12,743 bases of DNA, taken from positions 1 through 12,743 of the forward strand of contig CAJWGQ010000074.1 of the NCBI GenBank assembly GCA_913041025.1, read 5' to 3'. This DNA comes from an uncultured Gammaproteobacteria bacterium (GTDB lineage Bacteria > Pseudomonadota > Gammaproteobacteria > Pseudomonadales > Azotimanducaceae_A). The translations under genes and the position numbers were made by a program. Positions 5,208 to 12,743 of the stretch are shown here, one piece after another. A model generated the notes under the pieces. It saw only the letters and a program-made list of their open reading frames with translations, was not told where the DNA came from and ran no database searches. Position 1 is the first letter of the stretch. The number at the start of each line of letters is the position of its first letter.

Positions 5208-7696
5208 ATTTCGCTTTTATCAGAAAGCTTGCCCAACGTGATTTGAAATCTGGAGAGGTAGCACTCCTGTTGATTTCTCTTGTAGTGGCGGTTGGTACGG
5301 TAACTTCGATTAGTTTATTTGTTGATCGATTGCACCAGGCGCTTCTGGCAGAATCTTCCAGTTTTCTTGCTGCTGACAGGCAGATATCGAGCTCTCGAGA
5401 GATTCCACAAGAATTTTTGTTAAAAGCGCAAGCGCGCGAATTAGAAACATCGCAGACGATGGTCTTTTCATCGATGGTTTTTTCTGATGATCGAAACCAG
5501 CTGGTGAGTGTTAAGGCTGTCGATTCAAAATATCCACTGAGGGGAGAGCTGATCGTAACTGATGAGCCATTTCTCCGAGGTTTTCCAACTGATGCTGTCC
5601 CTCAAAGGGGTGAGATCTGGCTTGACTCACGACTCTTCCCTGCTATGGCTGTCGCGCTTGGAGACTCAATAGAGGTGGGTCTGGCTGAGTTAAAGGTGAC
5701 CAATGTGCTCGTGGCCGAACCCGATAAAGGCGGCTCGTTTTTTGATCTGGGCCCTCGTGTGCTCATGAATTTAGCGGATGTTCCCTCTACAGATGTGGTT
5801 CAACCGGGCAGTCGACTTTCGTATCGCCTGCTATTGGCAGGTGACGACCAGCAACTTAATGAATTGAAGTCTGAGCTAAATCTCGAGCCTAATTTTCGCT
5901 GGGTAAGCGTTGCGGAGAGTAGTCCTCGAATCGGATCCGCTCTTGATCGAGCAGAGAGCTTCCTTTTGCTTGGAGGACTCCTTGCTGTTTTGCTTGCTGG
6001 CGTTGCGGTAGCTTTGAGTGCGCATCGTTATGCGACGAGACACTTTGATCATGTGGCAATTTTGAAAACCCTTGGAGCGACTCCGAGCCAAATATTCTGG
6101 GGGTATCTGTCTATTCTGTTGTTGATTGGTTCATTTGCGATTTCCATCGGATTGCTCGTTGGTGGTGGTTTGCATCTCCTTGTTATTGAGCTTCTCGCCT
6201 CTTTGATTCCTGTAGAGTTGCCCGCTCCTGGGCCGCGGCCTTTTTTGCTTGGTGCTGCGACTGGGTTTGTTTGCGCCCTGTCCTTCGCTGTGCCTTCTTT
6301 TCTTCACTTGAGGAATGTCTCTCCGATGCGAGTGATTAGGAGAGATTTGGGAGTGCCATCACTTAGCAGAGCGGTATCCTATGGATCTGCGATTATCGGA
6401 AGTGTCTTTTTGATGATCTGGTACACAAAAAGCCTATTCCTGACCGCTTGGACTTTGACTGGGCTGGTCTCGGTTATCGTCGTTTTTGGTTCGATTGCGC
6501 TGTTTCTTCTTCGTGGCGGGCGGGTCGTGGGGATGCAGGCTCGCAGTGGCTTAAAACTGGCACTTTCTGGGTTGCAAAGACGCCGCAACGAAAATACAGC
6601 TCAGATTCTGATATTTGGTTTGGCTATTATGTTGTTGCTGATTCTGTTGCTACTGCGCACGGCGCTCATCACGGAATGGCGATCTCAGGTACCCGAGAAT
6701 GCAGCGAACCACTTTGTTATGAATATTGCTTCGGAAGAAGTGGAAGATATTCAGGCACTAATCGACAGTAATGTGGGTATGGGGGATATGCTTTATCCAA
6801 TGATCAGAGGTCGACTGGAGTCGGTTAATGAGATTCCTGCGAAGCAGTGGGCAACGCAAAATCGACGACATGAATATGATAGAGGACCAAGAATTACTTC
6901 AGAAAGGAATTTAACCTGGACAGCTGAGCAACCCGACAACAATGCGATTATCAGCGGCGAGTGGTGGGATGAAAAGACTGAAGATTATCTTGTTTCTATC
7001 GAGCAGGAGTATGCGGAGAGCTTTAATTTCGAGGTAGGAACACAGCTTACTTTCAATATCGGTGGAAAAATTGTGAGCGCCAAGGTGAGTAATATTAGGT
7101 CTCTGGAGTGGGAGAGCATGAGCCCGAATTTTTATGTGATATTTTCTCCAAAGGTGCTCAAGGACTTTCCATCGACTTACATGACTAGTTTTTATTTGGA
7201 GAAAGACCAGAAGTTGTTTTTGAACAAGCTGTTGTCGGAACATCCGACAATCACCGTGATCGAAATAGATGCGTTGATTGAACAAGTGCAAAAAATCGTA
7301 GATCAGGTATCGCAGGCGGTAGAGCTGGTGCTTGCTTTGGTTCTAGCCAGTGGCTGTCTGGTCCTAGTGGCCAGTATTCAATCGAGCCGAGATTCAAGAC
7401 TTGCTGAGCATGCGCTCGTTCGCGCTCTCGGTGGAACTCGCCGGTTGGTTGGGATTTCGTTGTTCAGCGAGTTTTTGATTCTTGGTTTTTTTGCAGGAGT
7501 GGTGGCAACGGTGGGAGCAGAAGTAACCGTTGCATTGCTTCAAAGTCAGGTTTTTGAGTTGGGGGCGGAAGTCCACTGGTGGATATGGCCTGTTGGGCCC
7601 TTAGTGGGCGCGGTCGTGATATCGACGGTGGGTATGTTTGGTAGCCGCGAGTTGGTTAACTCGCCTCCCGTGAACGTGTTAAGGGGTGTTTCCTGA
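5204..7696 (+). CDS. ybbP: FtsX-like ABC permease YbbP
   Basis: An 830-residue inner-membrane protein, close to E. coli YbbP (about 804). It begins with a membrane segment at about 19-41, followed by a large periplasmic domain (about 42-250). A first FtsX-type membrane bundle follows (about 253-275, 300-335, 345-366), then two more hydrophobic segments (about 392-437). A further helix at about 466-486 precedes a second extracytoplasmic domain (about 490-690), and a final FtsX bundle covers about 695-825. This duplicated FtsX layout is typical of YbbP-type permeases, unlike the four-helix MacB. It starts with GTG inside the stop of ybbA (GTGA overlap), with GGGAAG upstream as a likely ribosome-binding site. 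The role is probably export or extraction of a hydrophobic substrate together with YbbA and perhaps TesA. The substrate cannot be read from the sequence. Confidence 0.93.
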   Translation: MNFAFIRKLAQRDLKSGEVALLLISLVVAVGTVTSISLFVDRLHQALLAESSSFLAADRQISSSREIPQEFLLKAQARELETSQTMVFSSMVFSDDRNQLVSVKAVDSKYPLRGELIVTDEPFLRGFPTDAVPQRGEIWLDSRLFPAMAVALGDSIEVGLAELKVTNVLVAEPDKGGSFFDLGPRVLMNLADVPSTDVVQPGSRLSYRLLLAGDDQQLNELKSELNLEPNFRWVSVAESSPRIGSALDRAESFLLLGGLLAVLLAGVAVALSAHRYATRHFDHVAILKTLGATPSQIFWGYLSILLLIGSFAISIGLLVGGGLHLLVIELLASLIPVELPAPGPRPFLLGAATGFVCALSFAVPSFLHLRNVSPMRVIRRDLGVPSLSRAVSYGSAIIGSVFLMIWYTKSLFLTAWTLTGLVSVIVVFGSIALFLLRGGRVVGMQARSGLKLALSGLQRRRNENTAQILIFGLAIMLLLILLLLRTALITEWRSQVPENAANHFVMNIASEEVEDIQALIDSNVGMGDMLYPMIRGRLESVNEIPAKQWATQNRRHEYDRGPRITSERNLTWTAEQPDNNAIISGEWWDEKTEDYLVSIEQEYAESFNFEVGTQLTFNIGGKIVSAKVSNIRSLEWESMSPNFYVIFSPKVLKDFPSTYMTSFYLEKDQKLFLNKLLSEHPTITVIEIDALIEQVQKIVDQVSQAVELVLALVLASGCLVLVASIQSSRDSRLAEHALVRALGGTRRLVGISLFSEFLILGFFAGVVATVGAEVTVALLQSQVFELGAEVHWWIWPVGPLVGAVVISTVGMFGSRELVNSPPVNVLRGVS

Positions 7697-7719
7697 GCTG
7701 TGTTTTGGACAAGGTTGAA

Positions 7720-8586
7720 ATGAAAGAGGATGCCCGATTATTAGAAAACAGAGAGTTAGGTCTCAAGGACTCGCGTAAAAAACGATTTGAAATGAATCGA
7801 TGTCACAAAAAGTTGAGAAGACTGGTGGGCCAGGCTATTGGGGATTTTGGGATGCTCGAGCAAAACGACAAGGTGATGGTCTGCTTGTCGGGTGGAAAAG
7901 ATTCCTACACGCTTCTAGATATTTTGATCAGTTTTCAACGCCATGCCCCGATAGACTTTGATCTGGTCGCCGTTAACCTTGATCAAAAGCAGCCTGATTT
8001 TCCGGAGGAGGTTCTACCTAAATACCTTCAGGACCTAGGAGTCGATTACGACATAATCGAAGAAGACACCTTCAGTATTGTCAAAAAACTGACTCCGGAA
8101 GGTAAGACCACATGTCCCGTCTGTTCGAGGCTAAGACGAGGGATACTCTATTCTCATGCTCAAAAAATAGGGGCGACTAAGATCGCTTTAGGTCATCATC
8201 TCGACGACGTGGTCGAGACCCTATTTTTGAATATGTTTTATGGTGGTCGTATGAAATCGATGCCGGCTAAGCTCAGAAGTGATGACCAGAAAAACATTTT
8301 GATCAGGCCGCTTTTTTATTGCCGAGAGAAATTGATCCAGCGCTGGAGTCAATTTAGGTCCTTTCCTATCATTCCTTGTAATCTTTGTGGGTCACAAGAT
8401 AATCTGCAACGGCAAGTCATAAAGCAAATGTTAGCGGGTTGGGACCGCCAATTTCCGGGCCGTGTGGAGAGTATTGCGCGCAGCTTGAGCCACATAACAC
8501 CTTCCCATATGGCGGACCATGAATTGTTCGATTTTAAGTCGCTGGAGGTTTCGCACGAGCGTATTAGTTGGACTCAGATCGACTGA
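7720..8586 (+). CDS. ttcA: tRNA 2-thiocytidine(32) synthetase TtcA
   Basis: A 288-residue cytoplasmic PP-loop ATPase that adds sulfur to cytidine 32 of the tRNA anticodon loop. The PP-loop SGGKDS lies at 57-62. The conserved cysteines C132 and C135 (TTCPVC) and C220 (PCNLCG) are those that hold the [4Fe-4S] cluster in E. coli TtcA. Other family blocks seen are [40 protein letters not shown] and RPLFYCREK. The C-terminus ends soon after [16 protein letters not shown], so it lacks the longer tail of the E. coli protein (about 311 residues). The ATG at 7720 is chosen because AAGG sits five bases upstream; an in-frame TTG at 7705 is the alternative and would add five residues. It starts 23 bases after ybbP and is probably in the same transcript. 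Confidence 0.95.
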   Translation: MKEDARLLENRELGLKDSRKKRFEMNRCHKKLRRLVGQAIGDFGMLEQNDKVMVCLSGGKDSYTLLDILISFQRHAPIDFDLVAVNLDQKQPDFPEEVLPKYLQDLGVDYDIIEEDTFSIVKKLTPEGKTTCPVCSRLRRGILYSHAQKIGATKIALGHHLDDVVETLFLNMFYGGRMKSMPAKLRSDDQKNILIRPLFYCREKLIQRWSQFRSFPIIPCNLCGSQDNLQRQVIKQMLAGWDRQFPGRVESIARSLSHITPSHMADHELFDFKSLEVSHERISWTQID

Positions 8587-8626
8587 AACAAGCTGTCTCG
8601 GCACCCAGTAAAGGAACTCAATACCA

Positions 8627-8836
8627 GTGAAGATACCCTACACGGAACTGTCGCAAGAAGCGCTGTTGGGCGTGATGGACGCCTTTATCCTGCGTGAAGG
8701 AACTGACTACGGCCACGAAGAAATCACCATTGACCAGAAACGTTCGCGAGTGTTGTCGATGCTTCAGTCAGGTAAGGCGGAAATTGTGTTCTACCAAGAA
8801 AGTGATCATATCGATATAGTGTTGGTGAATTCCTAA
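8627..8836 (+). CDS. yheU: YheU family protein (UPF0270)
   Basis: A 69-residue protein matching the UPF0270/YheU family over its full length. It begins MKIPYTELSQEAL, followed by the signature FILREGTDYG (20-29) and the pattern ITIDQKRSRVLSMLQSGKAEIVF. The function is unknown; the family is small, soluble and widespread in gammaproteobacteria. The start is GTG at 8627, with AAGGA (8611-8615) eleven bases upstream. It lies 40 bases after ttcA and 29 bases before the next gene, all on one strand, which suggests co-transcription. Confidence 0.92.
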   Translation: MKIPYTELSQEALLGVMDAFILREGTDYGHEEITIDQKRSRVLSMLQSGKAEIVFYQESDHIDIVLVNS

Positions 8837-8855
8837 AAGGTTTAGCTCATAGGGT

Positions 8856-8860
8856 GGGGA
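8856..8860 (+). promoter_or_regulatory. Shine-Dalgarno fixing the start of the Asp-box propeller gene
   Basis: GGGGA, continuing into GAAG, ends five bases before the ATG at 8866. It lies after the in-frame GTG at 8854, so translation should begin at 8866, giving MKLFVGTSRG. Confidence 0.6.
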
Positions 8861-8865
8861 GAAGC

Positions 8866-9858
8866 ATGAAATTATTTGTAGGGACCTCCAGAGGTCTTTT
8901 TATTGTCAAAGATGGGAAATCTCACCGCGCGTTAGATGTCAGAGCAGTTCGTGAAATCGTTCAAGTCCAAGGTGACCTCCTAGTAGGAACTTCAGAAGGA
9001 CTCTATCTGAGCCCAGATCGAGGCGAAACCTGGGAGGGGCCATTCTTAGGAGACTATGCGGTATGGCAGATAAGAGGAGACTCTCATGGAACCCTTTATG
9101 CTGGAACGAATCCGGCCGAACTATTTAAGAGTGCTGACGGAGGACGATCGTGGAGAAGCATCGAGAGTTTTAAAGAGATTGTTGAGCGAGAGGGCTGGTG
9201 TATTCCGCTCAATCCCCCTATTCCTAGTCAGGCAAGAGCTATTGTCATTGATTCTGAGAACGACCAACAAATTTGGGTAGGCGTAGAGGTTGGAGGAATT
9301 TTGCATACACAGAATGGTGGAGAGTCCTGGGTGGTAGGTTGTCCCGGTGAAAACCCGGACCTGCATATGATCTTTCCACATCCTCGGAAAAAGGGGACTT
9401 TGTTCGCTTCAACGGGATATGGTCGGCTGGATGGGATTGCCGAGATGGCGGAGGGCAATGCGGGAGTATTTCGTTCTTCCGATTCAGGAGAATCCTGGGA
9501 ATATGTATGGGGAGGTATCTCGCCTAGATATTCCAGGCCGATGTGCATAGATCAGTCGCCTCCCTTTGCAATCACGGTGGGCAGCGCGCCCACTGCATTT
9601 TCCAGCTACAAAGATCAAGGTGGCGCAGGGGCTATGCTATTTCGGTCAGAGGACGATGGCGCTACCTGGCGGTCTTTATGTGATCCGAGGCATACGCCTT
9701 CTCATGCGAATTTTCATGGTTTAGCGGCAAATCCGGATGACCCTGGATCGGTTTTTGTAGGCACGGATAATGGTGAACTGTGGTTTGTAGGATCCGATTG
9801 TCAATGGAGTCTGTTAGTGGATGACCTGCCCACTGTTTTATCCATTATGCCATCTTAG
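8866..9858 (+). CDS. Asp-box (BNR) repeat beta-propeller protein, function unknown
   Basis: A 330-residue protein with five Asp-box motifs of the form S/T-x-D/N-x-G-x-S/T-W: SPDRGETW (49-56), SADGGRSW (89-96), TQNGGESW (148-155), SSDSGESW (204-211) and SEDDGATW (261-268). Blades also carry GTSRGLF, GTSEGLY, YAGTNP and VFVGTDNGELW strands. This predicts a sialidase-like or sortilin-like beta-propeller. There is no signal peptide or membrane segment, so it is probably cytoplasmic, unlike most sialidases. I do not see the arginine triad and Asp/Tyr/Glu set needed to call it a sialidase; relatives are often named 'exo-alpha-sialidase' or 'WD40/YVTN/BNR-like' on fold alone. A binding, scaffold or lyase-type role is possible. 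It is the last gene of the apparent ybbA-to-yheU run, followed by a 99-base gap. Confidence 0.85.
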   Translation: MKLFVGTSRGLFIVKDGKSHRALDVRAVREIVQVQGDLLVGTSEGLYLSPDRGETWEGPFLGDYAVWQIRGDSHGTLYAGTNPAELFKSADGGRSWRSIESFKEIVEREGWCIPLNPPIPSQARAIVIDSENDQQIWVGVEVGGILHTQNGGESWVVGCPGENPDLHMIFPHPRKKGTLFASTGYGRLDGIAEMAEGNAGVFRSSDSGESWEYVWGGISPRYSRPMCIDQSPPFAITVGSAPTAFSSYKDQGGAGAMLFRSEDDGATWRSLCDPRHTPSHANFHGLAANPDDPGSVFVGTDNGELWFVGSDCQWSLLVDDLPTVLSIMPS

Positions 9859-9957
9859 TTTTTATCCGCGTTCCGACCCAGCAAAGTGATCATCTCCATC
9901 ATTGCTAGAGTTACATCGATTAGGTAAGGTTCCCTCGAATTTTTTAGGAGAAGCTTG
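9859..9957 (+). other. Intergenic gap before the TonB receptor gene
   Basis: A 99-base leader. I see the ribosome-binding site at its end but no hairpin followed by a T-tract, no cobalamin-box-like element and no promoter with convincing spacing. It is too short for a complete cobalamin riboswitch. Confidence 0.5.
9946..9953 (+). promoter_or_regulatory. Shine-Dalgarno of the TonB receptor gene
   Basis: AGGAGAAG precedes two adjacent possible start codons, TTG (9955) and GTG (9958). The AGGAG core is four bases from the TTG and seven from the GTG, which favours the GTG. Confidence 0.65.
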
Positions 9958-11994
9958 GTGAAAATTTCCCGCAGTTTGAAAGTATTTTTGTTGTTTTTCG
10001 TTTGGGGAAATATCTACGCGGAAGACTCAGGCGAAATAGTTGAAGAAATTGTGGTTCGAGCCGAGTCCAGCATTGCGTCGCGACTAGGTGAAGCGGGCAG
10101 TGCGTCAATAATCACCAAAGAAGAGATAGAAGAAATCGGAGCGACTCATGCAAACGAGGTGTTAGCGAGAGTGCCTGGTGTCTGGGTCAACAGAGGCTCA
10201 GGTCAAGAGCACCTCACAGCGATTCGGTCTGCGGTTTACACGGGGTCCGGAGCGTGTGGAGAATTCAGTTTCTTAGAGGATGGTATTCCAATAAGGCCAG
10301 CTGGATTTTGCAACGTGAACAATTTGTTTGAGTTAAACACGGAGCAGGCTGAGGCTATTGAAGTGTGGCGAGGCCCAGCAAGTGCTGTCTTGGGAGGTAA
10401 CGCACTCCATGGTGCGATCAATGTTATCACGCCGGTACATAGTGGTTTTTCAGTGGGTCTTGAAGGTGGACCTTATGATTATTACAGGACACAGTTAAAG
10501 GGCGGAAAGGAAGTAGGTGAGCATGCAGTTGGTTTCAGTTTTGTGGGAACAAGCTCTGGCGGCTATCGTGATGACACAGGATATGGGCAACAGAAATTTC
10601 ATGTAAGCCATTCAACTGGTGTAGCCCAATGGAATGTGCGTACTCAAATGACCTTGACTAACCTGAACCAAGAAACAGGAGGTTATGTACGGGGTGAAAA
10701 TTCCTACTCGGATGATGAACTAAGACGCACTAATCCCAATCCCGAGGCCTACAGGGATGCATGGTCGATGCGTGTTAATTCGGAAATTAGTAAAGATCGC
10801 TGGTCTATAAAGCCCTATCTAAGGCGCTCTTCAATGGCCTTTCTTCAGCATTTCTTGCCTGGTCAACCACTGGAATCCAACGATCAGGGCAGTGGTGGGT
10901 TGCTGGTAAATTATGATCTTCAAGGTGAGCGTTATTCAGGTAACTTAGGGGTTCATCTTGAATCCATGTCTGGTTCTCTCACTGAATACCAGGATGGCCC
11001 CACAATTTCTGGGAGTGCGTTTATTGTAGCTACTCGACCACCGGGAATGCATTACGATTATGATGTGACCAGTTTCATGTCCGCTTTTTTTTACGACCTT
11101 AGGTTTGAAATCAATTCTCAAGTCCGCGTAATTCATAGTTTGAGGCAGGAGTTTCTGGAGTATGACTATGAAAATAACCATTTAGTGGGTAATACCAAGG
11201 ATGATGGGACCGCATGCGGTTTTGGCGGCTGCTTATATAGCCGTCCAGCCAGTCGAAAAGACGATTTTTCAAATACTGGTGTTCGCCTCGGGGTTGAGAG
11301 AGATTTTTCTCAAGGAATGGTCTATGCGGTTCTCAGTAATGGCTTCAGGCCGCCTCAGGTGACAGAACTGTACCGATTGCGGGGTGGGCAGACCATCGCT
11401 GATCTGGATAGCGAGCGTTTAGAGGCATTTGAGCTTGGTTTCAAAGGTGACTGGTTTAATGCCGCCTTATATGCGGAAAGAACCGATAACTTTATTTTGA
11501 GAGATTCCGAAGCCTACAACGTGAGTGATGGTAAAACGAAATCCAGAGGTGTGGAATTGGAAGGATATAAATCGTTTGGGAGAAATACGATTAGTGCATC
11601 ACTGGGCTATGCGGTGCATGAGTATGACTTTGATCGTGAGGCGACAGGACGGGAAACCATTCAGCAGGGTAACGAGATAGATTCTGCGCCCAAATGGCTT
11701 GGATCAATTCGTTGGCGTACCGATTTTTCTGAAGTGCTTAGTCAAGAATTGGAGTTGAATTTAGTCGGTAAACATTACGTGAATGCGGCTAATACCGCCG
11801 AATATGGTGGACATGAGGTATTGAATTGGCGTGGTCGCTGGCAGTTGAATGACAAAACGAAACTCTATGCGAGAATCATCAATTTGTTAGATGAAGAATA
11901 CGCTGATCGCGCCGATTTTGCCTTTGGTGGATATCGCTATTTTCCTGGCATGCCGAGACAGTTTTATTTAGGCCTCGACTTGCAACTGAACTAG
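9958..11994 (+). CDS. TonB-dependent outer-membrane receptor, substrate unknown
   Basis: A 678-residue protein. A signal peptide ends near residue 21 (VWGNIYA, then EDSGE). A TonB-box-like EEIVVRA (29-35) leads into a plug domain (about 38-158) with ITKEEIEEIGA, RVPGVWVNRG, IEVWRGPASAVLGGNALHGAINVIT. The remainder is a 22-strand-type barrel, with the family segment SNGFRPPQVTELYRLRGG (460-477) and a late RIINLLDEEYADR segment. Such receptors import large or scarce ligands using TonB energy. Two cysteine pairs, C100/C118 in the plug and C420/C425 in a probable loop, could form disulfides. The last residues are LQLN, with no terminal aromatic residue as usually found in outer-membrane barrels. 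The ligand is not evident; the ccm genes next door make a heme or metal link conceivable, but gaps on both sides suggest separate regulation. Confidence 0.9.
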   Translation: MKISRSLKVFLLFFVWGNIYAEDSGEIVEEIVVRAESSIASRLGEAGSASIITKEEIEEIGATHANEVLARVPGVWVNRGSGQEHLTAIRSAVYTGSGACGEFSFLEDGIPIRPAGFCNVNNLFELNTEQAEAIEVWRGPASAVLGGNALHGAINVITPVHSGFSVGLEGGPYDYYRTQLKGGKEVGEHAVGFSFVGTSSGGYRDDTGYGQQKFHVSHSTGVAQWNVRTQMTLTNLNQETGGYVRGENSYSDDELRRTNPNPEAYRDAWSMRVNSEISKDRWSIKPYLRRSSMAFLQHFLPGQPLESNDQGSGGLLVNYDLQGERYSGNLGVHLESMSGSLTEYQDGPTISGSAFIVATRPPGMHYDYDVTSFMSAFFYDLRFEINSQVRVIHSLRQEFLEYDYENNHLVGNTKDDGTACGFGGCLYSRPASRKDDFSNTGVRLGVERDFSQGMVYAVLSNGFRPPQVTELYRLRGGQTIADLDSERLEAFELGFKGDWFNAALYAERTDNFILRDSEAYNVSDGKTKSRGVELEGYKSFGRNTISASLGYAVHEYDFDREATGRETIQQGNEIDSAPKWLGSIRWRTDFSEVLSQELELNLVGKHYVNAANTAEYGGHEVLNWRGRWQLNDKTKLYARIINLLDEEYADRADFAFGGYRYFPGMPRQFYLGLDLQLN

Positions 11995-12037
11995 AATTGC
12001 CCCTGGACTAATCTTTTGAATTTGGGAGCAAGTTGTC

Positions 12038-12065
12038 TTGAATTTTTAGGGTTTGCTCATACTAT
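12038..12065 (+). promoter_or_regulatory. Candidate promoter for ccmA
   Basis: TTGAAT (12038-12043), 16 bases, TACTAT (12060-12065). Each box matches the sigma70 consensus at four of six positions. The right arm of the GAGCAA/TTGCTC inverted repeat lies in the spacer, just before the -10. Support is only moderate. Confidence 0.3.
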
Positions 12066-12079
12066 TAAGCGGAAAGCAG

Positions 12080-12084
12080 AGGAG
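12080..12084 (+). promoter_or_regulatory. Shine-Dalgarno deciding the TTG start of ccmA
   Basis: AGGAG lies eight bases before the TTG at 12093. No ATG or GTG start is available nearby in frame, and the resulting MLELSNL N-terminus fits the family. Confidence 0.65.
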
Positions 12085-12092
12085 AGATCCTG

Positions 12093-12683
12093 TTGCTCGA
12101 GTTAAGTAATCTTATCGCCCTTCGAAACGACAGAGAGTTATTTAGTCCGGTCACAATTGCTTTGAGTGACGGTGAATGCCTTGAGCTAGTTGGAGCGAAC
12201 GGGTCCGGTAAAAGTACGCTGTTACGAACTTTGGCGGGCCTACATGATCAATTTATAGGTCGTTTCACCTGCGCCGATTATTTGTACCAAGGGCACCGGT
12301 TGGGACTCGATGAAGTGATGACTCCTCTAGAAAACCTCAGTTGGTTCTTGGGTATGGAAGGCCTTAGCTTGGAAGAGGGAAGGATCCGAGAAGTTCTTGA
12401 GCGTGTTGATATGCATGACTTCGCTCACCGGCCCTCTTCTCGCATGTCTCAGGGTCAGAAAAGGCGGATTTGCGTGGCCCGCTGGATGTTGAGTAGTCGA
12501 CCCATATGGATTTTGGATGAGCCCTTCTCCTACCTTGACTTGCAAGGAATACAAATAGTGAATGAGGTGATCAAGGAAAAATGTTTGAAGGGAGGTATCG
12601 TGGTATGCGCAACTCACGTGCCTCTCCTCTATGAAGGAAAGACCGAATGGAGTCTTACGCCCTTCGATGGTTTGATGCAATGA
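12093..12683 (+). CDS. ccmA: Heme exporter ATP-binding protein CcmA
   Basis: A 196-residue ABC ATPase of the System I cytochrome c maturation pathway. It shows Walker A GANGSGKS (34-41), the CcmA-type YLYQGHRLGLDEVMTPLENL region (63-82, comparable to the GHQPGIK...LTALENL block of E. coli CcmA), the signature MSQGQKRR (118-125), Walker B IWILDEP with D142 and E143, and switch histidine H175. CcmA works with CcmB and CcmC at the inner membrane to release heme-loaded CcmE for attachment to apocytochromes c. It begins with TTG. The final bases ATGA overlap the next start codon, so ccmA and ccmB are translationally coupled. The length is normal for the family. Confidence 0.92.
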   Translation: MLELSNLIALRNDRELFSPVTIALSDGECLELVGANGSGKSTLLRTLAGLHDQFIGRFTCADYLYQGHRLGLDEVMTPLENLSWFLGMEGLSLEEGRIREVLERVDMHDFAHRPSSRMSQGQKRRICVARWMLSSRPIWILDEPFSYLDLQGIQIVNEVIKEKCLKGGIVVCATHVPLLYEGKTEWSLTPFDGLMQ

Positions 12684-12743
12684 TTGTGACAATATGGAAA
12701 AGAGAGTGGCGCGCAATCTTCCGAAACCGAGCGGCAATAGTAA
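12680..12743 (+). CDS. ccmB: Start of heme exporter permease CcmB, cut by right edge
   Basis: An ATG at 12680 overlaps the ccmA stop (ATGA) and opens a frame that runs to the window edge, 21 codons beginning MIVTIWKREWRAIFRNR. This fits the short amphipathic N-terminus of CcmB that precedes its first membrane helix (E. coli: FWRIFRLELRVAFRHS). Position directly after ccmA supports the call. The membrane segments lie outside the window. Confidence 0.85.
   Translation, partial: MIVTIWKREWRAIFRNRAAIV

Larger units (their letters stand above)
11995..12092 (+). other. Intergenic gap between TonB receptor and ccmA
   Basis: 98 bases. It holds two mutually exclusive small hairpins: CAAG/CTTG (12029-12032 with 12037-12040) with a T-tract at 12043-12047, a weak terminator-like form; and GAGCAA/TTGCTC (12026-12031 with 12053-12058). 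It also holds a candidate promoter for ccmA. Confidence 0.4.

Noticed and set aside
6911..7291. Minus-strand 126-residue open frame opposite ybbP
   Set aside because: It lies entirely within the conserved YbbP coding sequence on the other strand and has no family features.
9228..9548. Minus-strand 106-residue open frame opposite the propeller gene
   Set aside because: It is proline- and serine-rich, as expected from reading the opposite strand of Asp-box codons, and has no domain or start signals.
8866..9858. Naming the propeller protein a sialidase
   Set aside because: Asp boxes show fold, not activity; the catalytic residues were not identifiable and there is no export signal.
9859..9957. 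Cobalamin or other riboswitch in front of the TonB receptor gene
   Set aside because: The gap is only 99 bases and I find none of the expected conserved boxes or a sequestering stem over the ribosome-binding site.
12327..12737. Minus-strand 136-residue open frame opposite ccmA and ccmB
   Set aside because: It is fully covered by ccmA and the ccmB start, both strongly supported.
1..12743. Mobile element, CRISPR array, prophage or defence island
   Set aside because: No transposase, integrase, direct-repeat array or phage gene is seen, and every sizeable frame is explained by conserved chromosomal genes.

Overview
The window looks like chromosomal DNA from a free-living, aerobic gammaproteobacterium, probably marine. 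This rests on gene content: BolA with the enterobacterial-type C-terminus, YaaA, TtcA, YheU (UPF0270), a TesA/YbbA/YbbP block, TrhO, System I cytochrome c maturation (ccmA, ccmB), a TonB-dependent receptor and a secreted PHP phosphoesterase. Base composition appears moderate and even. I see no rRNA, tRNA, insertion sequence, prophage or CRISPR. Coding density is very high, and the longest gap between genes is about 180 bases.

Layout. (1) Minus strand, 1-2454, in transcription order: yaaA, a DUF1244 protein, an exported PHP phosphoesterase of the Sb-PDE type, then the first codons of a further possible gene cut by the left edge. Spacings of 11, 39 and 52 bases suggest one transcript. (2) A divergent intergenic region, 2455-2632, carries a plausible sigma70 promoter facing right into bolA and trhO. 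(3) trhO converges on tesA with four bases between their stop codons. (4) tesA (minus) and ybbA (plus) are divergent, and their start codons overlap in the four bases CATG. ybbA overlaps ybbP by four bases. ttcA, yheU and a five-Asp-box beta-propeller protein follow on the same strand with gaps of about 20-40 bases. (5) A TonB-dependent receptor gene follows a 99-base gap. (6) After another gap of about 100 bases come ccmA and the start of ccmB, which overlap by four bases, at the right edge.

How the genes relate. TesA, YbbA and YbbP form a known conserved neighbourhood: a periplasmic SGNH esterase plus a MacB/LolD-class ABC ATPase and its large FtsX-type permease. TrhO and TtcA both modify the tRNA anticodon loop (U34 hydroxylation and C32 thiolation). 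YaaA, BolA, TtcA and Ccm are all tied to iron, Fe-S or heme biology. That shared theme is suggestive, but it is an inference from gene content.

Most of the window is conserved housekeeping sequence. The least explained parts are the apparently cytoplasmic Asp-box propeller, the TonB receptor with paired cysteines and no terminal aromatic residue next to the ccm genes, the overlapping start codons of tesA and ybbA, and the small inverted repeats. I do not see convincing evidence of a wholly new multi-gene system.
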